A DNA stretch of 30,666 nt, from positions 1 through 30,666 of the forward strand of contig CAYLZO010000029.1 of assembly GCA_964387775.1 (NCBI GenBank), in the 5' to 3' direction. Source of the stretch: CAYLZO01 sp964387775 (GTDB taxonomy: Bacteria > Chloroflexota > Anaerolineae > JAAYZQ01). The notes beneath the pieces were generated by a model. It worked only from the letters and a program-made list of their open reading frames with translations. It was not told the origin of the DNA and did not search any database. A program made the position numbers and the translations under genes. Shown here piece after piece: positions 22,399 to 30,166 of this stretch (position 1 is the stretch's first letter; each line of letters begins with the position of its first letter).

Positions 22399-23370
22399 TT
22401 AGTCCCCCCCGCCTGTCGCCTCGCCGGGCGGCACGTGGTAGACGGGATGGTCGGCCCAGCGGACGTCTACGTACGTGGGCTTGATCCCTTTCACGCTGAA
22501 ATAGTCGGTCAGGGTCTGCGTGGCCTGGATCTTGCGCGGCAGGTCCTCGCTGGTGCCCACGTACACGGGCCACTGCCGGTCGCCGGCCTCGGCTCGACTG
22601 AGCTCGCCAAAGTCCTGCCGGAAACTCAGCCCCCGCTCGGCGTCGTAGAAAAAGAGATTGATGCCCGGCAGCCCGGCGGCCAACTGCTGCACCGAGGCCA
22701 CGATATCCCTCGGCTCGATGCGGTCGCCCACGCTCAACGTCCGTTGGCTCGAATCCACGACAAAAATCGTGTCGTCTATGTCGCCGTGGTAGGGCAGCAC
22801 GACGCCTTCCGCGTCTAGCCAGAAGTCCTTTTCCTGGCTCAACGCCCGCCACATCACGGCCGGATCGCGTTCCTCCACTTCGATAAAGACCCGGGCCGGC
22901 AGAGCGGTCTGCACCCGCACCGTCTTGACCCCGTGCAACCGGGCGATGCGCTCGGCCACCTGCTGGGGCTCGATCCAAAAGATGCTTTGCTCGTGCACCC
23001 CGGCGGTCTCGTAGATGGCCTTGGCCTTGAGGTGGTGGGCGCCGACGATCTGGGCCTCGTAGACAAAAAACTTGGCGTCGGTCGAGACGTAGGCCAGCAG
23101 CGCGATCAGGCCCAGCAGCACGAGGGCCGTTGGGAGGCGCACCAGCAGCACCCGCCACGAGATCGTCCACCGCACCCGGCGGCGCTCGGCCTTGGCCTTT
23201 CGCTCGGCGCGGGGCCGGGTCGGCCTCGGCTTGGTCCGACGCCGCTTTCGAATCTGCGGCTGGGCGATGGCCGTCTCGAAGGTACGCGAGCGCTTGCGCC
23301 GGCGGAGAATGCGCCGCCGCTTGCGTTTGGTGTGTTTTTTCGCGTCGCGCTCTACCAGGTTGATGTGCAA
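22399..23370 (-). CDS. ftsQ: Cell division protein FtsQ/DivIB
   Basis: 323 residues. A very basic cytoplasmic tail (residues 1-67, Arg/Lys-rich), one membrane helix (about 72-94), then a POTRA domain (about 99-170; FFVYEAQIVGAHHLKAKAIY) and the beta domain (WLDAEGVVLP onwards). FtsQ scaffolds the divisome outside the membrane. The start is TTG 23370: the frame has no other start codon between the ddl stop and this position, and AGGGAA lies 7 nt upstream. ddl ends 21 nt upstream in the same frame. Confidence 0.93.
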   Translation of the reverse strand: MHINLVERDAKKHTKRKRRRILRRRKRSRTFETAIAQPQIRKRRRTKPRPTRPRAERKAKAERRRVRWTISWRVLLVRLPTALVLLGLIALLAYVSTDAKFFVYEAQIVGAHHLKAKAIYETAGVHEQSIFWIEPQQVAERIARLHGVKTVRVQTALPARVFIEVEERDPAVMWRALSQEKDFWLDAEGVVLPYHGDIDDTIFVVDSSQRTLSVGDRIEPRDIVASVQQLAAGLPGINLFFYDAERGLSFRQDFGELSRAEAGDRQWPVYVGTSEDLPRKIQATQTLTDYFSVKGIKPTYVDVRWADHPVYHVPPGEATGGGD

Positions 23371-23391
23371 GGTCGTTCCCTTCGTCCTCGT

Positions 23392-24510
23392 CTACTCGGC
23401 CAGCTGGTACGACGTCGCCGAGCGGCTCTTGTCCGCGTGCCGCTCCAGGGCGAGCTGGATCAGGCGGTCGATCAGCTCGGGGTAGGAGACGCCGGTCGCC
23501 TCCCACAGCTTTGGATACATCGAGATCGGCGTAAAGCCCGGCAGGGTATTCACTTCGTTAAGGTATATCTCGTCCGTGCCCCGACCCAGTAGGAAATCGA
23601 CGCGGGCCATGCCGGCGCAGTCCATGGCCAGGTAGGCGTCCACCGCCATGCGCCGGATCTCCCCCGCCAGCTCGTCGGACACCGGCGCCGGGATCAACAA
23701 CTTTGACTCCCCGTCCAGGTACTTGGCGGCGTAGTCGTAGAACTCGTTGGAGGGCACGATCTCGCCCGGCACGCTGGCCAGCGGCTCGTCGTTGCCCAGG
23801 ACGCTGACCTCGATCTCGCGGGCGTCCACCGCCGCCTCGACCACGAGTTTGCGGTCGTAGCGGGCGGCCTCTGCCAGGGCCGCGTGCAGCTCGTCGCGGT
23901 TGTGGGCCTTGGAGATGCCGACGCTGGAGCCCAGGTTGGCGGGCTTGACAAAGCAGTCGTAGCCCAGCCCGGCCTCGATCTGGGCCACCACCTCGTCCGG
24001 ATGGCTCTCAAACGCCTTTCGCTTAAAGACCAAGTGCGGCACCAGCGGCAGCCCGTGGGCGCGCATGACGTCCTTGAAAATCGCCTTGTCCATCCCCACC
24101 GCCGAGGCGGTGACGCCGGCCCCGACGTAGGGCAGCCCTGCCAGTTCCAGCAGGCCCTGCACCGTGCCATCTTCCCCGTAAGGGCCGTGGAGGATGGGAA
24201 AGATGACGTCGATCTGGCTCATGCGCACGGCGGCCAGGTGCTGCTCCCGCTCCTCCAGACGCACCAGCGCCCGATCCACCGGCTCGGCCAGCAGGGCGGC
24301 GTGCTGGCTCTCGGCGTCCACGCCGCTGGACAGGGCCTTCAGGGGATCGCCCGATGCCAGCCAGCGCCCCGTCTTGGTGATGCCGATGGGCACGACCTTG
24401 TATTTGTCCCGGTCGATGGCGCCCATAATGCCCTGGGCCGACATCAACGAAACTTCGTGTTCGCCCGATCGCCCGCCAAAAACAATGCCTACTCGAATTC
24501 GCTTTTTCAT
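23392..24510 (-). CDS. ddl: D-alanine--D-alanine ligase
   Basis: 372 residues, cytoplasmic ATP-grasp ligase making D-Ala-D-Ala for peptidoglycan precursors. The N-terminal VGIVFGGRSGEHEVSL, the HGPYGEDG loop (about 109-116), the ATP-grasp segment CFVKPANLGSSVGISK and the metal-binding EIYLNEVNTLPGFTPISMYPK are all present. The length is on the long side, with a roughly 15-residue tail after the last helix. The -10 box at 24516-24521 places the transcript start at or next to the A of the ATG, and no ribosome site precedes it, so the mRNA may be leaderless. Confidence 0.97.
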   Translation of the reverse strand: MKKRIRVGIVFGGRSGEHEVSLMSAQGIMGAIDRDKYKVVPIGITKTGRWLASGDPLKALSSGVDAESQHAALLAEPVDRALVRLEEREQHLAAVRMSQIDVIFPILHGPYGEDGTVQGLLELAGLPYVGAGVTASAVGMDKAIFKDVMRAHGLPLVPHLVFKRKAFESHPDEVVAQIEAGLGYDCFVKPANLGSSVGISKAHNRDELHAALAEAARYDRKLVVEAAVDAREIEVSVLGNDEPLASVPGEIVPSNEFYDYAAKYLDGESKLLIPAPVSDELAGEIRRMAVDAYLAMDCAGMARVDFLLGRGTDEIYLNEVNTLPGFTPISMYPKLWEATGVSYPELIDRLIQLALERHADKSRSATSYQLAE

Positions 24511-24515
24511 GCGCT

Positions 24516-24544
24516 ATTCTACCACAATATCTAGTATCTTGCAA
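24516..24544 (-). promoter_or_regulatory. Predicted ddl promoter
   Basis: On the minus strand, -35 TTGCAA (24539-24544), a 17-bp spacer ending in TGG, and -10 TAGAAT (24516-24521). The ATG begins 6 nt downstream of the -10. Confidence 0.65.
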
Positions 24545-24622
24545 ATCACAGGGTACTACTCCTAGGGTCCTGGTTGGGTCCTATCAGTCCTTTGGCAGGT
24601 AGGGCGGGTTTCTTGCCCGTCG

Positions 24623-25663
24623 CTACTCCCATTCTTGCCAATCCCCAAAGAACTCGATCTCTAGCTCCAACGTCACACCAAAGCGCGCCTGGACCTCGCG
24701 CCGGGCGAGCCGGATCAGGGCCTGGACGTCGGCTGCCGTGGCGTCGCCCCGGTTGACGATGAAATTGGCGTGGACCGTCGAGATCTCGGCCCCGCCGATC
24801 CGTCGCCCTTTCAGGCCCGCCGCTTCGACGAGCCGCCCCGCATAGTCGCCCGCCGGATTCTTGAACACCGAGCCGCAGGTGGCGCCCGGCGGCTGCGTCG
24901 CCTTGCGCCGGGCCGTGATCTCGGCAGTGCGGGCCGCGAGCGCCTCGCGGTCGCCGGGTGCCAGGCCGAATTCGGCGTCCAGGACAACGGCCTGTTGCCT
25001 GTCCTGAGCGTAGTCGAAGGGCTTGTCCTGAGCGTAGTCGAAGGGCCTGTCCTGAGCGTAGTCGAAGGGCCTGTCCTGAGCGTAGTCGAAGGGCTTGCCC
25101 GTCCCAGCTCTTTTCAGGATGCTGGTCCGGTAGCCGTACCGGAAGCGTTCCACCGGCCAGGCTTCCGCCCCGCCGCCGGGTGTCAGCACCGTGGCCTGGC
25201 TGAGCGACGAGGCGACGTCGCCGCCCCAGGCGCCGGCGTTGCCAACGACGGCCCCGCCCACGGTGCCGGGAATGCCGACGGCCCATTCGAGCCCGGCCAG
25301 CCCGCGGGCCACGCACTGCCGCGCCAGCGTCGAAAAGGATGCTCCACTTTCAGCTTTCACCGTTCTCTCGCCGAACGTCAACCCTTTGGTCCGATTCAGG
25401 ACGACCAGGCCCCGCGCCCCCGCGTCGCTGACCAGGACGTTCGATCCGCCGCCCAGCACTCGGCAGGGGACGTCCTGTTGCCAGGCCATCGTCACAGCTT
25501 GACGTAACGTGTCTACGCTCTGGGCCGCGACCAGCAGGTCGGCCGGCCCGCCGATGCGAAAGGCCGTGTAGCGGGCCAGCGGCTCCTCCGCGCGCACGCC
25601 CGCCGGGCCGAGGGCCGCGCGCAGGGCGTCGGCCAGGGCGGGGCGGTCTCTGTCAGCCGCCAC
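24623..25663 (-). CDS. murB: UDP-N-acetylenolpyruvoylglucosamine reductase MurB with internal repeat insertion
   Basis: 346 residues. This FAD enzyme reduces the enolpyruvyl group to give UDP-MurNAc. FAD-binding RYTAFRIGGPADLL (31-44), GGGSNVLVSD (71-80), GIPGTVGGAVVGNAGAWGGD (130-149), YGYRTSILK (176-184) and the catalytic GSVFKNP (Ser in GS) are present. Residues 190-222 are four in-frame copies of the octapeptide PFDYAQDR/K, encoded by a 24-bp array. They fall between YRTSILKR and VVLDAEF, where relatives have only a short loop. GTG 25663 is used; the end of the small basic ORF upstream overlaps the first 11 bases, implying coupling. Confidence 0.96.
   Translation of the reverse strand: MAADRDRPALADALRAALGPAGVRAEEPLARYTAFRIGGPADLLVAAQSVDTLRQAVTMAWQQDVPCRVLGGGSNVLVSDAGARGLVVLNRTKGLTFGERTVKAESGASFSTLARQCVARGLAGLEWAVGIPGTVGGAVVGNAGAWGGDVASSLSQATVLTPGGGAEAWPVERFRYGYRTSILKRAGTGKPFDYAQDRPFDYAQDRPFDYAQDKPFDYAQDRQQAVVLDAEFGLAPGDREALAARTAEITARRKATQPPGATCGSVFKNPAGDYAGRLVEAAGLKGRRIGGAEISTVHANFIVNRGDATAADVQALIRLARREVQARFGVTLELEIEFFGDWQEWE
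24998..25093. repeat. Four tandem 24-bp repeats inside murB
   Basis: Unit: CCTGTCCTGAGCGTAG followed by TCGAAGGG, with one C/T variable base. Four copies, 96 bp, no spacers. The core TCCTGAGC-GTCGAAGG is the relative of the hairpin cores at 7146-7244. At least five of six frames through it are stop-free. Confidence 0.95.
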
Positions 25664-25832
25664 GCTTCCGCCGCCGCTCGGCTTCTACCCGCTGGCGCAC
25701 GGCTTCCATGTCCACGCCCCGCGCCTCGAACGTGCGCTTGCGCTTGCGCACGTGGCGCAGGCGCTCCATCAGGTCAGAGGCGCCCAGCAGCCCGCCCGAC
25801 GTCCCCTTTTCCTCTCGTCTCGACTCGTTCAC
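25653..25832 (-). CDS. Small basic protein between murC and murB
   Basis: 59 residues, strongly basic with many Arg/Lys: NESRREEKGTSGG then MERLRHVRKRKRTFEARG and a tail RRRKRGG. GTG 25832 has GGGAGGAA 7 nt upstream, embedded in the murC 3-prime end, and murC stops 2 nt before. Its TGA overlaps the first 11 bases of murB. The tight spacing, strong ribosome site and overlap argue that it is a real gene, though it has no recognised family. It may be an RNA- or nucleic-acid-associated protein by charge alone. Confidence 0.6.
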   Translation of the reverse strand: MNESRREEKGTSGGLLGASDLMERLRHVRKRKRTFEARGVDMEAVRQRVEAERRRKRGG

Positions 25833-25833
25833 G

Positions 25834-27219
25834 CTATTCCTCCCTTTCCGCCAGATCGGCCAGCACCCGCTCGCCGATCTGGTAGCCGTCCCCGGCGCCG
25901 AGGGTCAGGATCACCTCGCCGGGCTGGACATTATCCGCCAGGGTGGCCACGGCCTGGTCAAAGGTCTCGGTGTAGCGGGCGTCGGGGTGGTCCATGCGGG
26001 CCACCAGGTCGGCGCCCGACAGGCCCAGGGTGTTCGGCTCCCGCGCGGCATAGATGCCGGTCACCAGCACGTGGTCGGCCTGGCCGAATGCCCCGGCAAA
26101 GTCGTCCAGCAGGGCGGCCGTGCGGCTGTAGGTGTGCGGCTGAAAGACGGCCCACAGCGGGCGGCCGGGATAGCGGATGCGGGCCGCGGCCAGCGTGACC
26201 CGGATCTCGGTGGGGTGGTGGGCATAGTCGTCCACGACGACGACGCCTGCCGCCTGGCCCTTGATCTCGAAGCGGCGGCCCGTGCCCTGAAAGCGGGTGA
26301 GGGCCGAGGCTGCGGCGCTGGCATCTACGCCCACCTCGGCGCTGGCCGCCAGGGCCGCCAGGGCGTTCAGCACGTTGTGGCGTCCCGGCAACTGGACGGC
26401 GCACGTCGCCAGGCTTTCCTTCCCTCTCCGCACCTGGAACGTCGAAGAGCCGGCCAGCTCGACGTCTCTCGCCTGCCAATCCCAGCCCTTGCCGATGCCG
26501 TAAGTCAGGAGCCGGCGCTTCTTTTTCTTCTGCTCGGCGACGGCCCGGGCGTCCAGATCCTCCCCGCTGACGATGACACACCCGCCCTGGGGCACGCGCC
26601 GCACAAACTCGACGAAGGCGGCCTGCATCGCCTCAAAGGTCGGGTAAAAGTCGGGGTGGTCGTGTTCGAGGGTGGTGATGACCGCCACGGTGGGCCGCAA
26701 CCCCAGAAAGGCCCGGTCGTATTCGTCGGCCTCGACGACAAAGTGCGGTCCGGTCCCGGCCCGGGCGTTGGTGTCCAGGTTGAGGAGCACGCCGCCCACG
26801 ATAAAGCTCGGGTCCAGGCCGGCCTGGAGCAAGATCCAGGCGACCATGGCGCTGGTCGTCGTCTTGCCGTGGGTGCCGGCCACGGCGATGACCGTCTTGC
26901 CCGCCGTCAATTCGGCCAGAAAGGCGTCGCGCTTGACCACGGGCAGGCCCCGGCGCCGGGCTTTGACCACTTCGGGATTGTCCTCCGGCACGGCCGAGGA
27001 GACGACGACCACGTCGGCGCCGGCCTCTTGCTCGGCCCGGTGCCCGGCGTGGACGCGGATGCCCTCGGCGGCCAGCTTTGCCGTCAGGTCAGACGGCTGG
27101 GCGTCAGAGCCCGAGACCACGTAGCCCCAGCCGTGTAGCACGCGGGCGATGGCCGACAGCCCGATGCCGCCGATGCCCACCAGATGGACGTGCGCGCCCG
27201 GTCGCAATAGATCGCTCAT
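25834..27219 (-). CDS. murC: UDP-N-acetylmuramate--L-alanine ligase MurC
   Basis: 461 residues, adding the first residue (L-Ala) to UDP-MurNAc with ATP. The N-terminal UDP-binding loop VGIGGIGLSAIARVL (14-28), the ATP P-loop GTHGKTTT (115-122), then EADEYDRAFLGLRP and the third-domain signature YDDYAHHPTE-like VVDDYAHHPTEI are present. I chose ATG 27219, with AGGAGAG just upstream, because the longer frame begins in the palindrome region and adds unrelated residues. It follows the CvpA-like gene by about 100 bp. Confidence 0.96.
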   Translation of the reverse strand: MSDLLRPGAHVHLVGIGGIGLSAIARVLHGWGYVVSGSDAQPSDLTAKLAAEGIRVHAGHRAEQEAGADVVVVSSAVPEDNPEVVKARRRGLPVVKRDAFLAELTAGKTVIAVAGTHGKTTTSAMVAWILLQAGLDPSFIVGGVLLNLDTNARAGTGPHFVVEADEYDRAFLGLRPTVAVITTLEHDHPDFYPTFEAMQAAFVEFVRRVPQGGCVIVSGEDLDARAVAEQKKKKRRLLTYGIGKGWDWQARDVELAGSSTFQVRRGKESLATCAVQLPGRHNVLNALAALAASAEVGVDASAAASALTRFQGTGRRFEIKGQAAGVVVVDDYAHHPTEIRVTLAAARIRYPGRPLWAVFQPHTYSRTAALLDDFAGAFGQADHVLVTGIYAAREPNTLGLSGADLVARMDHPDARYTETFDQAVATLADNVQPGEVILTLGAGDGYQIGERVLADLAEREE

Positions 27220-27278
27220 TCGCTCTCCTACTTGAGGGTAGTGGCGGATTGGCAGGTGACAAACGGACAGTCCTGCGG

Positions 27279-27306
27279 ATAATGTAGGGGGAACCCCCCA
27301 CATTAT
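27279..27306. repeat. Palindrome upstream of murC
   Basis: Inverted repeat with 12 of 13 bases matching (27279-27291 and 27294-27306), 2-nt centre. No T run follows on the minus strand, so it could be an operator or a weak terminator of the CvpA-like gene. Confidence 0.6.
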
Positions 27307-27321
27307 CACTTTAACCACTAC

Positions 27322-27867
27322 CTACTTGAGTACGATGGCTAACAGCAAGATCATGCCCGCAGCCAGGAATATAAAAGATACAGGTTCGTGTTCGTTCATA
27401 AGAGATATAGGTAGAAAAGGCGTGATTTTGGTATGCAAAGCTGTCAGGTTATTGTTGATGTCGCCCAGCCCAAAGTAGTTTGCCTCACTGCATACGTCCC
27501 AGATAGTACCAACGATGAGGTAGCCGTTCAGCAGTCCTCCTAGAAAGCCAAAGAGCCACTTGAGCGGACCAGTGTGTTTTTTGACCGGAAACTCCAGGCT
27601 GATACCCTGATAGGCGATAAAGGCCGCGAACGTGATGGTCACGCCATAGTAGATGGCCGCCACTGTTCCAGCCGGAGTGCTGGTCGTCAGCTCACTGGGC
27701 AGGGCCTCTTCCATCCTTTCCACGATCAGCTTTTGGCCAAAATTGAGAGTAAAGAGGCTGAGTAGCACGATGGTAGTCACGCCCAGCTCTTTCCACAGTC
27801 CGCGTGCCAGGCCAATAATGGCAAAAATGGCGATCAGCGTTATCCACAGGATCTCGATGGGGATCAT
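27322..27867 (-). CDS. CvpA-like integral membrane protein
   Basis: 181 residues with about four hydrophobic helices (residues about 5-20, 25-45, 70-95 and 160-180). The opening IEILWITLIAIFAIIGLARG resembles the start of CvpA (colicin V production) proteins, in which a Gly-x-x-Arg-Gly turn follows the first helix. The assignment is tentative. Its ATG overlaps the murG stop (ATGA, 4 nt). The DNA is less GC-rich than the adjacent genes (about 47 percent in one counted 60-nt line). The longer open frame upstream is antisense-free but overlaps murG and is not used. Confidence 0.65.
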   Translation of the reverse strand: MIPIEILWITLIAIFAIIGLARGLWKELGVTTIVLLSLFTLNFGQKLIVERMEEALPSELTTSTPAGTVAAIYYGVTITFAAFIAYQGISLEFPVKKHTGPLKWLFGFLGGLLNGYLIVGTIWDVCSEANYFGLGDINNNLTALHTKITPFLPISLMNEHEPVSFIFLAAGMILLLAIVLK

Positions 27868-29012
27868 GGCTCTGCTCTCTCTGCGCGCAGGATGCGCTCG
27901 CGGGCCATCGTCCACAACTCGTGGGCGATGAGCTCGGTGGCGTCGGGCCGGGCCATGGCCCGTGCCGATTCGGCCATGTCGGCCAGGGTGTCCTCGTCGT
28001 TCAACAGGTGCAGGACCGTGGTCACCAGCCGCTCCTCCAGCTCGGCGTCGAGCAAGAGCCGGGCGGCGCCGTTGCGGACCATAAAGTCGGCGTTGGCCCG
28101 CTGGTGCTGCCCGGCGTGGGGGTAGGGCACCAGCACCGCCGGCAGGCCCGCCGCCGGGAACTCGCCCAGCGTGGCCGCCCCCGCCCGGGCGACGACCAGG
28201 TCGGCGGCGACCAGGGCCGAGGGCATGTCGTGCAGGTACTCGATGGGCCGGTAGCGCTCCCGAAGCTCGGCGGGCAGGGCCTTGGCCGCCCCGGCGACCC
28301 ACGTCGCGTCGAGCCGGCCGCTGATGTGCACCACCTGGCACACGGGCAGCAACTCGCGCAGACCGGCGACCAGCGCCCGGTTGAGGCTGCGGGCGCCGCG
28401 GCTGCCGCCAAAGACGAGCAAGACTTTGCCCTGCGGCTCCAGGCCCAGGGCTCGCCGGGCCTCGGCTTTGTCCAATTCAAAAACCTCCGGCCGGACCGGA
28501 TAGCCGGTCACGACCACCTTTTCGCGCTTGAAATAGTGGTACGATTCCTCGCTGGTCACGGCGATTTCGGCCGCAAAGCGGCTCAGGAAGCGGATGGCCT
28601 GGCCGGGCACGACGTCGGGCAGGTAAATGAGCACGGGCAAGCCCTGGAGCCAGGCGGCCAGGGTCACAGAGACGCAGGCGTAGCCGCCGGTGACGAGCAC
28701 GACGTCGGGCCGGAAGCGGCGCAGGATGCCCCGGGCTTGGCCGACGCTCCCGGCGATCCGGGCCACGTTGCGGACCTTGGCCAGGACGTTCAGGCCCCGT
28801 AAGCCGCCGGCGGCCAGGCCCACGAACTCGATCCCCTCCCGCTTGACGAGGTCTTGTTCCAATCCGCCCCGGCTGCCGATCCAGAGCACGTCGGCCCGGT
28901 CGAGGATCGGCAGGCGGCTGCCGGCGGGCTTGGCTGCCAGCATCGTCTGCACGACCGTCAGGGCGGGATAGACGTGGCCGCCGGTGCCCCCGCCCGAGAC
29001 TACGAGTTTCAT
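27864..29012 (-). CDS. murG: UDP-N-acetylglucosamine--lipid I GlcNAc transferase MurG
   Basis: 382 residues. MurG makes lipid II from lipid I at the inner membrane face. The N-terminal glycine loop GGGTGGHVYPAL (7-18) and the UDP-GlcNAc signature ARAGAATLGEFPAAGLPAVL, followed by VPYPHAGQHQRANA, are clear. The stop overlaps the CvpA-like start and the start overlaps the ftsW stop (both ATGA). Confidence 0.97.
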   Translation of the reverse strand: MKLVVSGGGTGGHVYPALTVVQTMLAAKPAGSRLPILDRADVLWIGSRGGLEQDLVKREGIEFVGLAAGGLRGLNVLAKVRNVARIAGSVGQARGILRRFRPDVVLVTGGYACVSVTLAAWLQGLPVLIYLPDVVPGQAIRFLSRFAAEIAVTSEESYHYFKREKVVVTGYPVRPEVFELDKAEARRALGLEPQGKVLLVFGGSRGARSLNRALVAGLRELLPVCQVVHISGRLDATWVAGAAKALPAELRERYRPIEYLHDMPSALVAADLVVARAGAATLGEFPAAGLPAVLVPYPHAGQHQRANADFMVRNGAARLLLDAELEERLVTTVLHLLNDEDTLADMAESARAMARPDATELIAHELWTMARERILRAERAEP

Positions 29013-30163
29013 GCTTCGACGCTCGCCGCCCGGCGTTCGCTGGCCAGAGCGCGAATGCCGGCCCTAGAGGTCTTGGCGTCGGCCGCCCGCGAGACGCTGA
29101 GCATGATGCCGATGCCGACCAGGCAGGTCACCAGCGACGAGCCGCCGACGCTGATGAAGGGCAGCACGATGCCGGTGTAGGGAATCGTCCCGGTGATGAC
29201 GGCCATGTTGATGATGGCCTGGATGGTGATCCAACTGGTGATGCCCACGCAGAGCAGGCCGCCAAAGGTGTCCGGCGCGTCGCGCGCGATGCGAAATCCC
29301 CGGTAGGCCAGCAGCCCAAAGAGCCCGATGAGGAGCAGGCAGCCGATGAGGCCCAATTCCTCGCCGACGATGGCAAAGATGCTGTCGGTGTGGGGCGTGG
29401 GCAGCCAGCGGTACTTCATCCGCCCGCTGCCGGGTCCCAGGCCGGCGATGCCGCCGCTGCCAATGGCGATCAGGCCCTGGACCAGGTGGTGGTTGCTGCT
29501 CGACAGGGGGTTCTTCCAATATTCGAAAAAGGGCTGGATGCGGTCCATGGCAATGCCAAACCGCTGGACGACGAGGACAAAAGCTCCCAGGCCGCCGAGG
29601 ATGCCGATGGTGAATTGGGCGAGGTCGGCGCCGGCCATGAAGAACATGGTCAGGCCGACGAGGACGATGACGATGGCCTCCGAGATGTCGGGCTGGGCCC
29701 AGACGAGGCCGGCGACGAGGCCGACGATGATGGTGAAGGGCAGGGGGCCGACGGGCAGCCGGCGCAGTTGCTCGGCCCGCTTGGAGGCAAGCCAGTGCCC
29801 GACATAGATCACCAGGGCCAATTTGGCCATCTCGCCGGGCGAAATGGACTGGCCCAAGAGCATCCGCTTCTTGGCCATGGCCACCACACCCAGCAGGATC
29901 AGTGTGCCCAGCATGATCGGGATGGAGAGCTTCATCAGGTGGCGGTAGTGGATGCGGCTGGCGACGAACATGGCCACCAGGCCCACGGCCAGGGCCATCA
30001 ACTGCCGTTTAAAAAAGTGGGCCGCGTCGCCGTAGGCGCGGTAGCCCATGTCAAAGGTAGAGCTGTAGACCATCATCAGCCCCAGGGCGAGGAGCCCGGC
30101 CGTGACCAGCAGCAGCAGCCAGTCGGGCGATCCCAGTGCGTCGCGCTCGGTTTTCTCGGCCAT
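29009..30163 (-). CDS. ftsW: Cell division glycan polymerase FtsW (SEDS)
   Basis: 384 residues, about ten membrane helices. SEDS family members polymerise lipid II into septal glycan. Signature segments present: WAQPDISEAIVI (usual AQPD), TPHTDSIFAIVGEELGLIG and VLPFISVGGSSLV. The usual QPSEF motif is replaced by SISPGEMAKL, and the final SYGGSS appears as SVGGSS. The stop overlaps the murG start; TTGGAGTAG lies before the ATG. Confidence 0.96.
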   Translation of the reverse strand: MAEKTERDALGSPDWLLLLVTAGLLALGLMMVYSSTFDMGYRAYGDAAHFFKRQLMALAVGLVAMFVASRIHYRHLMKLSIPIMLGTLILLGVVAMAKKRMLLGQSISPGEMAKLALVIYVGHWLASKRAEQLRRLPVGPLPFTIIVGLVAGLVWAQPDISEAIVIVLVGLTMFFMAGADLAQFTIGILGGLGAFVLVVQRFGIAMDRIQPFFEYWKNPLSSSNHHLVQGLIAIGSGGIAGLGPGSGRMKYRWLPTPHTDSIFAIVGEELGLIGCLLLIGLFGLLAYRGFRIARDAPDTFGGLLCVGITSWITIQAIINMAVITGTIPYTGIVLPFISVGGSSLVTCLVGIGIMLSVSRAADAKTSRAGIRALASERRAASVEA

Positions 30164-30166
30164 GAT

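Noticed and set aside
24998..25093. Direct-repeat array resembling a small CRISPR
   Set aside because: Units are contiguous with no spacers, lie inside murB, and no cas genes are present.
27868..28341. Extended upstream frame of the CvpA-like gene
   Set aside because: It overlaps murG in another frame; the ATGA junction at 27864-27867 is the natural start.
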